This document shows, piece after piece, positions 11,385 through 23,328 of a DNA stretch of 64,000 nt (within the stretch, counting starts at the first letter, position 1; each line of letters opens with the position of its first letter). Under the pieces are notes generated by a model. That model worked only from the letters and a program-made list of their open reading frames with translations. It did no database searches and had not been told where the DNA came from. Origin of the DNA: Nymphalis io (lineage: Eukaryota > Arthropoda > Insecta > Lepidoptera > Nymphalidae); contig NC_065911.1 in the NCBI RefSeq assembly GCF_905147045.1, positions 124,001 to 188,000 of the forward strand. The letters are read 5' to 3'. Made by a program: the position numbers and the translations under genes.

Positions 11385-13676
11385 ATGGACTCGTTCTTCA
11401 GCCTCTTCGATCCGTCAGATGGCAATAAGAACAGACAGAATAATAAGAAAAAACATAAAAACGATCAAGAGAACGGCAGGAAGAACCCAGACGCACCCAA
11501 GGGTATGTACAAACCTTTGTATATATGTAATAAGTTTATTTATTGAAATAAAAACTAAAGTCGTTGCTCTGTTAAGCGAAATTTATTCTTTTTTATATCA
11601 TATCACAAATTACTTCTGCAAACAAAGTATGAGTACAAATTATAATTATTTACTAACCTGTAAAAAGAAACAACATTATAAGCTATTGCTTCAAATATTT
11701 TTTTACAATCTGAATTGTTTCTTTTTTTTTAAAAACGTCGTTAACTTTTTATTATATTAAGCCAGTGTGAATTTCTCTAATTTTAGAATGACACATGACA
11801 TAATGCAAAGTGTTGCCACAACAGATAATACTTGGACGTATTAAGTCGAAGTTAATGCACGTGCAATTTAAATTTAATGAAGAGCCCAAAGAGCTTCATT
11901 TACATATATATAACATACTGGCATATAAACGCACAGCCCAAACTACTGCGACATGAAAATTTGCATACGGGTTCCTTTTACGCAATAGGTTAGCACTTAG
12001 GAAGGATTTTTGAAAATTTAACCCTGCAGAAGAAACTCGGGCAGGAAGAACAGAAGGAAGAAGAACAAAGTATCGCCAGCGAAAGACGTCCTAACAACAG
12101 CATGGCAGAGTTCATCACAAGAAGTACCGGAACCGTTGAATAATCAATCGTCGATACCAAAGGTCTGTGACGAGAAAATCGGAAAGAACGTCAACGATTT
12201 GAAATCGGAAGACGATTTTAAGAAGACGAAGAGGAAACCGACCAATGATGATGAGGATGCAACGAGAAGTGGGACAAAGTTTGCCGATAGAGTGTACAAT
12301 GTCATCGATAAGTTGGAGAAGGTCAGGATAAAGGACGATATGTATTTAGCTGGTGATTTCAATTCCGAGGACTTGGAGAGTGACTTCTTCTACAGGTCTG
12401 ATGATATGGAAGACTTCTGCGATGATACGTAAGTGATGTTTTTTGTTAATTAAAAAAAAGTATTATAATTTATGTGTTGTAAAGTAGTAAAGTAAAGTAA
12501 CAGCCTGTGTATGTCCCACTGCTGGGCTAAGATCTCCTCTCCCTTTTTGAAGAGAAGGTATGGAGCTTGTTCCACCACGCTTCTCCAATGCGTGTTGGTG
12601 GAATACACATGTGGCAAAATTTTAGTGAAATTAGACACATGCAGGTTTCCTCACGATGTTTTCCTTCACCGTAAAGCACGAGATGAATTATAATGACAAA
12701 TTAAGCACATGACAATGCAGTGGTGCTTGCCCGGGCTTGAACCCACGATTATCGTTCAAGATTCACGCGTTCTTACCACTAGACAATCTCATCTCTTATG
12801 TGTTGTAATTTTGGGTAATTATACGTTTTTTCTTAAGGCTTTGCTTGCTTTCCACGGTATGGAAGAGCAAGAAACAATAACATATCTATTCGCTTCACCC
12901 GGGATTTCAATAAAGGCTTTATATTTAAGCTCATTAACTAACATCTAGATTAAAAGAGTCAATTAGTTTCAGAGATGTAGAATTAGGATTACAGTGTTAA
13001 TGTACCAGGAGATCATAAACAGTGAGTCGGTCTCACCGAACGATTACATTAAAAGAGTCAATTAGTTTCAGTTAGGATTACAGTGTTAATGTACCAGGAG
13101 ATCATAAACAGTGAGTCAGTCTCACCGAACGATTAGATTAAAAGAGTCAATTAATTTCAGTTAGGATTACAGTGTTAATGTACCAGGAGATCATAAACAG
13201 TGAGTCGGTCTCACCGAACGATTAGATTAAAAGAGTCAATTAGTTTCAGTTAGGATTACAGTGTTAATGTACCAGGAGATCATAAACAGTGAGTCGGTCT
13301 CACCGAACGATTAGATTAAAAGAGTCAATTAGTTTCAGTTAGGATTACAGTGTTAATGTACCAGGAGATCATAAACAGTGAGTCGGTCTCACCGAACGAT
13401 TAGATTAAAAGAGTCAATTAGTTTCAGTTAGGATTACAGTGTTAATGTACCAGGAGATCATAAACAGTGAGTCGGTCTCACCGAACACGGATGGCATTAA
13501 TCGAAATAAGATCAATGTTAAATATATTCGATTTGGCCCTCAGAACATCCGACGCCGACGATTCCGGCGACGAGTGCTACGGGAGTCTACCCCCGGAGCC
13601 TCGTTTCGGGAACGTCGAGTACAAACTGCAGCTGGTCTCGCCGTGCGAGCGACGCTTCCAGCACCTGGTGACGCAA
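11385..13676 (+). CDS. GTPBP1/2-like GTPase, exons 1-3 (N-terminal part only)
   Basis: Exon 1 starts at ATG 11385 (MDSFFSLFDPSDG, then a Lys/Asn-rich stretch) and ends at 11503 before gtatgt. Exon 2 is about 12030-12428 (acceptor ctgcag, donor gtaagt) and encodes an acidic disordered region ending DDMEDFCDDT. Exon 3 is 13544-13676 (acceptor ccctcag, donor gtgaat) and encodes SLPPEPRFGNVEYKLQL and FQHLVTQ, the conserved N-terminal signature of GTPBP1/2 proteins. The exon 2/3 phases join cleanly, while exons 1/2 are one base out at the obvious sites, so an indel or unseen exon is likely. The exons with the GTP-binding P-loop should follow, but repeats and gypsy begin at about 13700. Confidence 0.7.
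12495..12795 (-). mobile_element. SINE family alpha in GTPase intron 2
   Basis: Full-length-like copy on the - strand. The A-box/B-box head is at about 12795-12725 (the reverse of 'cccgggcttgaacccac'), and the 3' end at about 12500 carries the reverse of 'tgtcccactgctgggctaag'. Confidence 0.75.
12943..13494 (+). repeat. 89-bp satellite array inside GTPase intron 2
   Basis: About six tandem units. 'ctcaccgaa' recurs at 13032, 13121, 13210, 13299, 13388 and 13477, a strict 89-bp period with few substitutions. It ends about 50 bp before the exon 3 acceptor. Confidence 0.95.
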
Positions 13677-13725
13677 GTGAATAATAAATAATATTAAATA
13701 TATAACATTATATATAACTTAGGTA

Positions 13726-13925
13726 GCTAACTGGGTAGGTATCACCCACTCATCAGATATTCTACCGCAAAACAGCAGTACTTGGTATTGTTGTGTTCCG
13801 GTTTGAAGGGACTCACCCTTCAAACCGGAACACAACAATACCGAGTACCGCTGGTCTGCGGTAGAATATCTGACGAGGCACCCCCTCGTACCCGGACGGG
13901 CTCGCACAAAGCTCTCCCACCAGTA
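13726..13925. repeat. Long inverted repeat (hairpin) made of an interspersed repeat
   Basis: Arms around 13760-13805 and 13808-13865 pair, with the core block 'tgttgtgttccggtttgaag' facing its complement across a loop of only about five bases. The outer arms contain 'cagatattctaccgc' and its complement. The sequence is the repeat of 1465-1600 folded back on itself. Confidence 0.85.
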
Positions 13926-14123
13926 AAAATATATCGTATTGTCACTCCGACACCTCAACACCTCGCCATAGACAGATCGCGACGACATTCCCGCGCACGT
14001 TCCCGCTCACAAACAAATAACTACCCATACTGTTGGTACCATTATAGATTCGGCGAGCGCGCACGCAAATGTATTCAACCGTGTAGCTACAAGAAGATGG
14101 GAAACGCTCAAGGCAGCCAGTAG
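13926..14123 (+). pseudogene. Ty3/gypsy gag, C-terminal remnant
   Basis: Open frame with CWYHYRFGERARKC followed by IQPC, the Cys/His motif that insect gypsy gag proteins carry just before pol. It stops at TAG 14121-14123. The 5' part of gag is missing at the junction with the hairpin repeat. Confidence 0.7.
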
Positions 14124-16273
14124 TGGCGGTAAACGACTGCCTTACAATTTCGGGCCGCCTGTTCATCACGGATCGCAAGACCAAAGTGCAATATTTAGTT
14201 GACACCGGTTCAGACCTCTGTGTCTTTCCAAGATCCGTTGTTCGGGAACCTAGAAACAAAACGGGATACGAATTGTTCGCTGCAAATAAGACTATCATTT
14301 ACACATATGGCTTCCTCCCCTTAACGCTGGATCTAGGACTTAGGCGCGCTTTCACGTGGCGTTTCGTCGTAGCAGACGTCTCAAAGCCCATCATCGGCGT
14401 CGACTTTTTAAGTTACTACAACCTGCTAGTCGACTGTCGCAACCAACGCCTTGTTGACGGTGTTACCACACTTGCTGTTGCACTCCCGAAACAACGTTCT
14501 ACGGAAACAATTTCCTCAGTCCGTACGACTTTAGAGGATACATCTTATCATCGCCTGCTTAGAGAATTCCCAGAAATCACTCGTCCTGCTGGAAAGCCGC
14601 ACATCACCAAACACTCTACGGTGCACCATATCCGTACCACCGATGGACCACCGGTATCTAGCCGCCCGCGACGGTTAGACCCGGAAAGACTAAAAATTGC
14701 TAAGCAAGAGTTCGAAGAGATGTTACAGAGTGGCACAGCAAGAAGATCTGACAGCCCATGGTCATCACCGTTACATTTAACTAAGAAGAAAAACGACGGG
14801 TGGCGACCGTGCGGCGATTACAGAGCCCTAAACGCCCGTACAATTCCTGATAAGTACCCTATCAGGCACTTGCATGATTTTACGTGCCAGTTGACAGGCA
14901 GTACGGTCTTTTCAACCATAGACCTGGTTAAAGCTTATCATCAGATACCAGTATACGAAGACGACATTCCGAAAACCGCTATCGCCACTCCTTTCGGGCT
15001 TTACGAATTCCCGTTCATGACGTTCGGTCTTCGTAACGCCGCACAGACCTTTCAAAGATTCATGGACGAGGTACTGCGGGGCTTAGATTTTTGTTACGGG
15101 TACCTGGATGACATTCTAGTCTTCAGCAGCAGCAGTACCCTTCATCAGGAGCATCTCAAGTTGTTGTTCCAAAGACTAGCAGAATATGGAGTTCTAATAA
15201 ATACCAACAAATGTACTTTCGGCAAAACGCAAGTCCAGTTCCTGGGCCACAACGTGTCAGCAGCAGGAATACAGCCGTTAGAATCGAAGGTTGAAGCCAT
15301 TCAGAACTTACCGGTACCCAAGACGCTAAAAGAATTACGAAGATTTTTAGGTATGATCAATTTTTATCACCGTTTTATACCTAATGCTGCAAAAGTTCAG
15401 GCACCGCTCAACCAACTCCTCGTTGGGCCTAAAACGAAGGGATCGCAGCCTATTAACATGACGCCTGCCCTATTAGAGTCTTTCGAACTGTCTAAAAAGC
15501 AACTTTCAGAAGCCACGCTTTTGGTCCACCCAGATCCTCAAGCAGAACTGTCCATACAGACGGACGCTTCAGATACCGCAATAGGCGCTGTGCTGCAACA
15601 GTTCAAGAACAATGAATGGCAACCCTTAGCATTCTTTTCGAGGAAGCTAAGTCCATCACAGAAAAAGTACAGCCCATATGACCGAGAGTTATTGGCAGTG
15701 TATGACGCAATTAGACATTTCAGATTTATGGTGGAAGCTCGGACATTTTGTATCATCACGGACCATAAACCACTTACGTTTGTCTTTGCCAATCACCGAG
15801 AGAACAGTTCGCCACGCCAGTTTCGCTACTTGGACTTTATAAGCCAATTCACCACAGACTTCAGATATGTAGCTGGTAAAGACAATATTGTTGCAGATGC
15901 CCTTTCGCGTATCGAGGCGGTTTCTATACCCTTAGATTACCACTCCGTGGTCAAAGCACAAGAGGCGGACAGCGAGCTACAGGACCTGCTGAAAAATGGG
16001 TCTGCGCTTAGGTTGAAGAAAATACGATTAGAGTCAGAGCCAGCTCTTCTGGTATACTGCGATGTCTCTCAAAGTAATCCTCGACCATTCATCACACCTT
16101 CATATCGCAAGCAGGTATTCGATTCGCTCCACAATTTAAGCCATCCAGGAGCCAAGCCTACGGTCAAGTTAGTTACAGAGCGCTACATTTGGCCTGGTAT
16201 CCGCAAAGACTGTCGACAATGGGTAAAGGAGTGTCAACAACAAGTGTTGGCAACACTGTTTTATGTAACATAA
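14123..16273 (+). pseudogene. Ty3/gypsy pol: protease, RT, RNase H, start of integrase
   Basis: Overlaps the gag stop by one base in another frame, as expected for -1 frameshift expression. Order: protease with VDTGSDLCVFP (about residue 27), RT with WRPCGDYRALNARTIPDKYP and the catalytic YLDD at about residue 327, and RNase H with DASDTAIGAVLQQ and TDHKPL. Then comes the integrase zinc-binding region with HNLSHPGAKPTVKLV and IWPG. True pol sequence ends at about 16246 where GTPase-copy sequence starts, and the last residues to 16273 are read-through. The frame is open throughout, but integrase core and both LTRs are missing. This is a defective genomic copy. Confidence 0.92.
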
Positions 16274-16499
16274 AAATACCATCATCGTTTGTCGTTTTTT
16301 GTAATTTTATCCGCAAGGCGAAACGCCTCCCACGCAATCATGAAGTGAACACGACAAGAAAACTGGTTACAGATACAATTAATATATTTAATTTATCTAG
16401 AATATACTAGAGAGATCTCGAATTTTACATTGGAGCCGTGTTCTATAGAATTCATGGTATGTACGGGAAGGTTTGCGTGACCCGGCCGATGGCTCTGTA

Positions 16500-16740
16500 A
16501 CAAAACAATTTCGTTAATATATAAAAATGGCTGTTTGTGTATCTGTTTGTGATTAATAGAGTTCGGACCGTTTGAATCACCATTATAGTTGAAATTTAGA
16601 TGTATGTCTCATGGATGATTTTATAATATCCACTTCGTTGTAACGCCACTAGATGGCGCTGTACCACATTAACAGCCACCTTCCGGGTGTTGCTAGTAAA
16701 GTACAAAAGTGTCTGTTGGTCGAAGATATCTCTTCTTAAG
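16500..16740. repeat. Low-confidence interspersed repeat
   Basis: 'atataaaaatggctgtttgt' and 'cactagatggcgctgtacca' resemble short lepidopteran repeats. It is also present in copy B at 30590-30800. No coding capacity is seen. Confidence 0.4.
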
Positions 16741-17184
16741 AACAAAACTTATTCCAACATGATTCAAAACAGTTACAGTATATAAATGTCCGACAGCTGG
16801 GCTAAAACCTCTCCTTCTCAGGATAAGGTTTGAGCTTATTCCACAACCTGCTTCGATGCATGGATTTCCTTCACCGAACACTTATAAATTAAATGTGTGA
16901 AAGTCAGTGGAGCTAGCAATCTCGGATACCAACACTGAGCTGACGATATACTTTATTGGCTCAACAATTCAACTGTAATTAGAAGTTATCGTTGGGTTCG
17001 TTGAGCGGTACCTGGTCCCCAGTCCCGCCGTGAACAGCAGCCGGTGGCCCCGCACGAGGTACTCCGGACAGCGGGCGAACCTGAACAGCACGGAGGCCCC
17101 CTCGCCCGCCCTCAGCACGTTGTTCGGAGACATTATACCCTAAAGCGAAAAATATACCCGTGGTCAGCGATGAGATGAGCAACC

Positions 17185-17475
17185 CGATGGTAAGTGGTCA
17201 CCACCGCCCATAGACATTGACACCGCAATAAATATTAACCATCGCTTACATCACCAATGCGTCACCAACCTTGGGAACTAAGATGTTATGTCCCTCGTGC
17301 CTGCAGTTACACTGTTTTAGTCACCAACAACAATGCTATTGCTGTTTGGCGGCAGAATATATTATAAGTGTGTGTGGTAACTGGTGGTAAGGGCATTGTG
17401 CAAACCCACCTGGGTAGGTACCACCCACTCATCAGATATTCTACCGCTAAACAGGAATATAACATAAAAAAATAA
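17185..17475. repeat. Interspersed repeat in copy A last intron
   Basis: Contains 'gatggtaagtggtcaccacc', 'ccaaccttgggaactaagat' and 'cccactcatcagatattcta'. Same repeat and position as 31250-31545 in copy B. Confidence 0.65.
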
Positions 17476-17784
17476 ATATCATTATCATACTTAAGTATTT
17501 TACGCAACACCACAAATTATACCAAAATTAAACTATTTAATTCCATTCCGCAAAGTGAGTTTGATGTATGTATTCGTTACCTCGATAATGGCCGTCTGAC
17601 GCACGTTCCCGACATGCACAGAGAACTGGAACCCTGGGTAGATGGCCGTGGAGTGTCTCAGGACATGCACGGGATGCCTGTTACATTCAATCAAATTTAA
17701 TTCATGACCGCATTACATATTATATTGCACAGTCTGTGCTAATATTGCTAGCATATAAAAAAAACAGCCAAGATGGTTCAGGCG

Positions 17785-18020
17785 CCACTGAATTTTCATG
17801 TACTTAATTTGTGATTATAATTCATCTCGTACTTTACGATGAAGGAAAACATCGTGAGGAAACCTGCATGTGTCTAATTTCACTGAAATTCTGCCACATG
17901 TGTATTTACCAAACCGCACTGGAGCAGCGTGGTGGAATAAGCTCCAAACCTTCTCCTCAAAAAAGGGAGAGGAGGTCTTTAGCCCAGCAGTAGGACATTC
18001 ACGTGCTGTTACGGATAAAA
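17785..18020 (+). mobile_element. SINE family alpha in copy A intron
   Basis: 'gatgaaggaaaacatcgtga' ... 'cccagcagtaggacattcac'. It lies at the same intron position as in copies B, C and D. Confidence 0.7.
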
Positions 18021-18640
18021 AAACACACACACACACACAATGTGCTGTGCAAACATATATAAGTCTATAGTCGATTCCAATAGGAAGTAGAGTATATAAG
18101 CAACTTTGACCATGAAATTTGGTCGAAATCTTAATATTCTGTGGTATTGACTATGGATTCGCGAAAAATTTAGCGTTTTGGTTATCTGTGAAGTTGTTAT
18201 CGGAACTTTGTAAGTAAAACTTAAGTGTAACAGTGTCGTGTTGTATATAGAGATATATTGATCGAGAAGTGTTTGTAGTGTACAATACAGCAGAGCTGGT
18301 AGCGAATCGCATGGAATCGCATATCTAAGGTTTGCTAATCTTTTAAAAACGAGTAGAGTTTTCTGCTCACCTGAAAGTATATACAGCCTCTAGGGTCGTT
18401 TGGGTCTTCGAGGAACACCAGGTCGTCACACACACACTTGTCCTGCGTGTCGATCGACACGTGCGCGTCGCTGTACTTGCTCCCGTCGTCCGACACGTAC
18501 ACGTTCGTGCACTTCGTGTCCGATGTCTTCGTGAGGCTGTTCTTCACGTTGGCGATGTCCTGGAGGATATTCTTGTTCTGTCTCCTCGCGTTCTTTCGAT
18601 TCTTCTCCGAAGCTTGCGACGATTGGACTAGTTCTGATAT

Positions 18641-19050
18641 CTGTAACGATGAATTTTGAAAATAAAAAAATATATCACTTTTTTAATTTCGTATAGGTAC
18701 GCTGGCAAATGACCACCTTATGGTAAGTGGTCGTCACTACCCATAGACTTTGTCACAGTCTTTTAATCACCCCTAACATCGTAATGCGTCATCAAACTTG
18801 GGGATTAAGATATTACGTCTCTTGTGCCTATAGTTACACTGTCTAACTCATCTTTCAAACTAGCACACAATAATATTAAGTAATGCCATTTGGCGGTAGA
18901 CACGTTATTTAAAAAAGCATTTTTAAATCGTTTCAGTACAGTAACAGCCTGTAAATGTCCCACTGCTGGGCTAAGGCCTCCTCTCCCTTTTTGAGGAGAA
19001 GATTTGGAGCTTATTCCACCACGCTGCTCCAATGCGGGTCCTGGGGGGGG
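18641..19050. other. Repeat patch replacing half an exon in copy A
   Basis: Where copy B has the 5' half of the long exon, copy A has an AT-rich piece, a degenerate 'ttatggtaagtggtcgtcac' repeat (18715-18860) and an alpha SINE 3' end (18945-19035). Copy-B-like intron sequence resumes at about 19050 ('tgttaaatatacgtcgctct'). Confidence 0.7.
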
Positions 19051-19439
19051 GTGTTAAATATACGTCGCTCTATTCATCTCACAACTAACAGAACGCAACG
19101 CACCTATGATAATTTCGTCGCCCTCGTAGAGTCGCCCTCGCACGAGCAGTCCCCCCACGACGGGCCCCGTCGAGTACCCTACGTGGAAAATTTCGTCTAT
19201 TTGAAACTCGCACGCCTCCTGTAAAGTGACATAAATTATAACATTTATAATTTAATAAAAAGGATACTAGTCAACTGGGCAAAATATGGTTCACTCACGT
19301 CCTCGGGGCGTTGCAGGTCGCGGCGCGGAGCCAGCGCCAGCAGGCACGCGTGCAGCGCGTTGAGGCCGGCGCCGCGCACGCAGCTTACCGGGAACACGGC
19401 CACCCTGCCGGCCGACACTACTGTGATTTGCGTTCAACT

Positions 19440-19640
19440 ATATATATATATATCTGATCCGAAACTAAGCAGAGCTTGTACTATGGCAACCAGAAAACTG
19501 ATATACTATTGTATAGACAATTACACACAGACTCAGGAAAAACAGACATGTTAATGCACACAATTGTCTGTCCTGAGTGGGAATCGAACCCACAACCTTT
19601 GGCGTGAAAGGCAAGTATCTAGCAAGGGTGGTTGGCGTAG
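19440..19640 (-). mobile_element. SINE family beta, 5' part, in copy A intron
   Basis: - strand copy with B box complement 'gggaatcgaacccac' at 19578-19592. The same insertion is in copy B at 33300-33490. Confidence 0.7.
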
Positions 19641-21257
19641 CTATAGACAATACTATTACCATTACCAATAGTATGGAACTCGTTTTAAGGTCATACATAA
19701 GAGTTCACCCAGAAACACTTCGGGTTAAATAAAGGCCTGTGAAGCTACTCACTCCTCATCCTTTTTGATTTCCTCGTCTAGATTGTCTATGGTGTCCAGT
19801 ATCGACTTTTGCGGCGCAACGCAGTTCCTTGCCATATTCTCGTCAGTTATTAACAGCGGTTTCTGTAATAATACTAATATATACCATTACTTTAAATTTA
19901 AATAAATCTATAAATTATACAGCATCCCTGATTTATCATCTCGTGCTCCTTGAAGAACATCGCGAGCAAACCTGCATGTTTCCAATTACAATATATACTA
20001 ATATTATAAATGGGAAAGTAAATATATCTGTTTGTCTTTTAAACTTTCCCCCCCCCCCTGGCTTCTCTTTATGTTATATGTGTGCAATTGGGCCACCTGA
20101 TGGTAAGTGGTCACCATCACCCATAAGCATTGATGTAAGAAATAATAACCTAGTTTATAAGCTAGTCTTTATAGATGCTATTTAAAATAAAATCACTGAC
20201 CTTATTAGCGGGTTCCAACAATTGAGCCAGCCTCGCTACAACAGCGTTGATGTTGCTAACCAGTTCACACTTGTTGATGACTGCGAAGAACGGCATGTCC
20301 AAAGCAAGCAGAAGACCGATGTGTTCTTCTGTGATGCGAGTTATACCGGCTGTTGCCGAAATCTAGAAATAAAAAAAAACTTTATAGTATAAGTTGATAA
20401 TATGACTACGGTGCCATCTATAATATTATCTTGTAGCTGAATTAAAAAACTTACAGCCACTGGGTCGCTGTGACCCTGGCCCCTCGGGCCAAAAATTAAA
20501 GACACGACAGGTTAGGGGGCAACCCCGCAGCCCGTACCCAGACTGGCCTAGTCCAGTTAGGAGGAACCAACTTTCTCTCTTAAAAAACTTTCATTGTGTT
20601 TAAACTCTTACATAGTTTAATTGTAGCAAAAGAGTTTAGTTTTTTGCCGATTATTTTTAGTAGGATCTACAGTTTGAGCCAGTGTTAGGTTTATATATTA
20701 TTACCTGAATAAATTATGTTGATTTTGAGCTGTTTGTAAAAATGTATTAATAAGATAAGATATTTATTCAATAAAATGAAAATTAACTTTTGGTTTGATA
20801 TGGGACTCCAAAAAAATCCTTACCTAATAATAATTTGAAAACACGTTATCAGGGCTATAGAAAAAGACTTAGGATACCTAAAATCTGAGCCACCCCCACA
20901 CTTATGGGGTTTAGTAATAAATAAACATACTTACAACGAGCATGGCGTAGTGAGGGGAGTAACCCGTGAGCCCGTGGAGCGTGGTGCGTTGTAACTTGCT
21001 GTGGCCCGCCAGGTCCAGGAAAGACACCAGCTTGGCGCTCCTCTCTCCGATGCGCTCCGCTGTCATCAGCTCGGAACAACCGTAGTTGACGACATTACCC
21101 TGATTATATGAATGTAATACATTATATGACTTTCATTTTAGGTATAAGTAATACCGGGTAGTGTTGCATGTCGATAGTCCATTATCGATAAAATCGATAG
21201 TTTTGGACTATCGATAATCAATGATTTTTCGATAGTATTGACGTATTGATTTTTTGA

Positions 21258-21516
21258 CGAGCCGGTTGGCGTGGTTGGTAGTTACTTGCCTTTCATGCCA
21301 AAGGTCGTGGGTTCGATTCCCACCCAGGACAGACATTTGTGTGCATGAACATGTCTGTTTGTCCTGAGTCTGGGTGTAATTATCTATATAAGTATGTATT
21401 TACAAAAGAAAAGTAGTATATGTAGTATATCAGTTGTCTGGTTTCCATAACACAAGCTCTGCTTAATTTGGGATCAGATGACCGTGTGTGAATAATGTCC
21501 AATATTATTATTATTT
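21258..21516 (+). mobile_element. SINE family beta whose ATT tail hosts a Dong element
   Basis: Head 'ggttggcgtggttggtag', B box 'gggttcgattccc', standard body, tail of ATT units at 21501-21516. The Dong 3' end begins directly after the tail. The same SINE is at 34997-35260 in copy B. Confidence 0.85.
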
Positions 21517-21840
21517 CTATTTAACTTTTAAAGTTTCTCTTCTTTCGAAGAGTTTAAACCGAAAACGCGGGCTGCAGCCAAGCGTTAAGGAGTGTTGATT
21601 ATATTAAAAACGTTGATGATAAAGTGGATGATGATATAAACTTTTGGGTGATACGGCAGGTGTTAAGGATTATGACTTTTTGAAGTATATGGAGGATATA
21701 CGCTGGCATTTGTAAGGTGTTCAGACTTTGTGTCAAGGATTTTGGCACGATACCTGTGGATGATAGGACTATTGGGACTATGTGTACTGTTTGTGCTTTC
21801 CATTGCGTTTTAATTTCTATGGCGATATCTTGATATTTAC

Positions 21841-23328
21841 TTAACTTTTCAGATATTGTGGTTTGTATGTTATGTGAATAAGAACGGCTATATCGATAAG
21901 ATAAACGATTCTATTGATTTTATCATGAACGGTAATATCTGGTCTATTATAACAGATAGTTTTGTCAGTTATTATTGTTCTATCCCAGTAGATTTTGTGG
22001 TTTCTAGTGTCTAATACACTTTCCGGTTTATATTTGTAATATAGATTCATTTCTGTTATAAGTTTATATTTGTATGCTAAATGTTGGTGTATGATTGCAG
22101 CCACTTGATCATGTCGATGCTTATAATCGGTCTATGCGAGAGATTTGCAAGCCCCCGTTATGTGCTGAATAGTTTCAGAGGCTGCGTTACATTGTCTACA
22201 TAAGTCAGTAGGTTGATTATTATCCTTCATTATGTACTTCCTATAGTTACGAGTTTCTATTATTTGGTCTTGAATGGCGAGCATAAAACCTTCGGTGTCA
22301 GGGAACAGTTCACCTCGTTTGAGCCATTCGTTCGACTTCTCTTTGTCGACGTGGGGTTGGTTCAAATAGGCTCGGTGCCTCCCATGCAGTGTTTTTTCAG
22401 CCCATGCCAACATTTGTTGTTGTTTACTTATGATATGTTCGTTTACTTGAGTGTTTTTGTCATGTAGGTTTAATGGTGTAAGCTTTTTGTCTATTTCTGT
22501 TGCGTGTCTATGTAGAGGTGAGTGTTCGGATTTATCATGGAAGTATGGTCTGAGTGAGAGTATCTGCTTATTGTGTAAATTGTGTATGTCTATTAATCCT
22601 TTTCCTCCTTCTTTGCGTGGTAGTGTGAGCCTTTGAATACAAGATTTTGGATGATGTTTCCTATATTTAGTGAAGTGAGTGCTTATAGTTCGCTGCAATT
22701 TTTTTATGTCACTTTTTGACCATTGTATTATTCCGAAAGAGTACGTAAGTAAGGGTATGGCAAATGTGTTAATAGCTTTTATTATGTTTTTAGAGTTAAG
22801 GTATGTCTTTAATACGAGATTTAATCTTCTTTGCCAGCTAGGTTTTCTGTATGATTTGTTTTGATGGTTGTTTTGTGTTAAGAATGTCATTCTTGCCCCA
22901 TTACATTTAGCTGCTGTCCATGCTGCACAGTAAATTATTGTCTGTAGAGTGATAAAATCAGTATCAGTGTTTACAAATTTTGTCAGTATCATCGTATCTA
23001 TGTATTTCATTATTAATGAAAACTTTTTAGAAGTTCTTTGTTTTGGAATGTATGGTCTGCTAGTTGGTTCAGTATCACAAAAATGTTCTAGAGCATGAAC
23101 GAATGTGTTCTCTATTTCAGTGTTTACTTCTAAGGTCACATCATGATCGTGGGTGATACTTTCTATGTTTTGTTCATCGATAAGGGTTGATGTAACGGAA
23201 TCAGTGCATGTAACTGTAGTGTTTTGCATTTTCCTAGCTTGTGAGTTTGGTTTAATGCATTGCTGAATTAGATTTGAATGCATCGTAGTGTGTAATATTA
23301 CTTTGTTCTGTTGTTTGTAAATGTTCAT
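21841..23328 (-). pseudogene. Dong element C-terminal region: RT thumb, CCHC, restriction-like endonuclease
   Basis: After the RT deletion the protein resumes with INTFAIPLLTYSFGIIQWSK and the R4/Dong-type stretch HHPKSCIQRLTLPRKEGGKG. It has a zinc knuckle CRQCNAASETIQHITGAC, then a TAG at 22132-22134 in an otherwise continuing frame. The tail from 22131 to 21841 carries YWDRTIITDKTI and RPDITVHDKINRIVYLIDIA, the catalytic PD...D arrangement of the restriction-like endonuclease of this clade. Confidence 0.85.

Larger units (their letters stand above)
16969..21099 (-). pseudogene. GTPBP1/2-like GTPase, copy A (broken)
   Basis: Exons on the - strand in gene order: 20935-21099 (GNVVNYGCSELMTAERI and G3 motif LDLAGH), 20201-20362 (ISATAGITRITEEHIGL and INKCEL at the G4 position), 19753-19862, 19299-about 19420 (VAVFPVSCVRGAGLNAL), 19104-19218 (FQIDEIFHVGYSTGPVVGG), 18371-18640 (partial), 17581-17677 and 16969-17139 (LRAGEGASVLFRFARCPEYL). 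Lesions: the first half of the exon ending at 18371 (the VRTIYRNRV/AGQSASL barrel strand) is replaced by unrelated repeats at 18641-19035, and the 17581-17677 exon has an extra base (97 instead of 96), shifting the frame. Donor and G3 aspartate, damaged in copy B, are intact here. The frame between exons 19753-19862 and 19299-19420 does not join at the obvious sites in either copy. Confidence 0.85.

Noticed and set aside
12943..13494. CRISPR-like array
   Set aside because: The whole 89-bp unit is repeated, with no variable spacers, in eukaryotic DNA; it is a satellite.
13439..13684. Frame starting in the satellite and running through exon 3
   Set aside because: The satellite part is chance; a good acceptor at 13541-13543 in phase with exon 2 defines the exon start.
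16250..16435. LTR beginning TGTTGGCAAC belonging to the gypsy element
   Set aside because: The start is the terminal inverted repeat of the MITE seen whole at 30044-30324, and the rest is shared single-copy-like flank of copies A and B.
17307..17513. Short - strand frames in the interspersed repeat (also 31376-31582)
   Set aside because: They are intronic repeat sequence with no conserved protein features.
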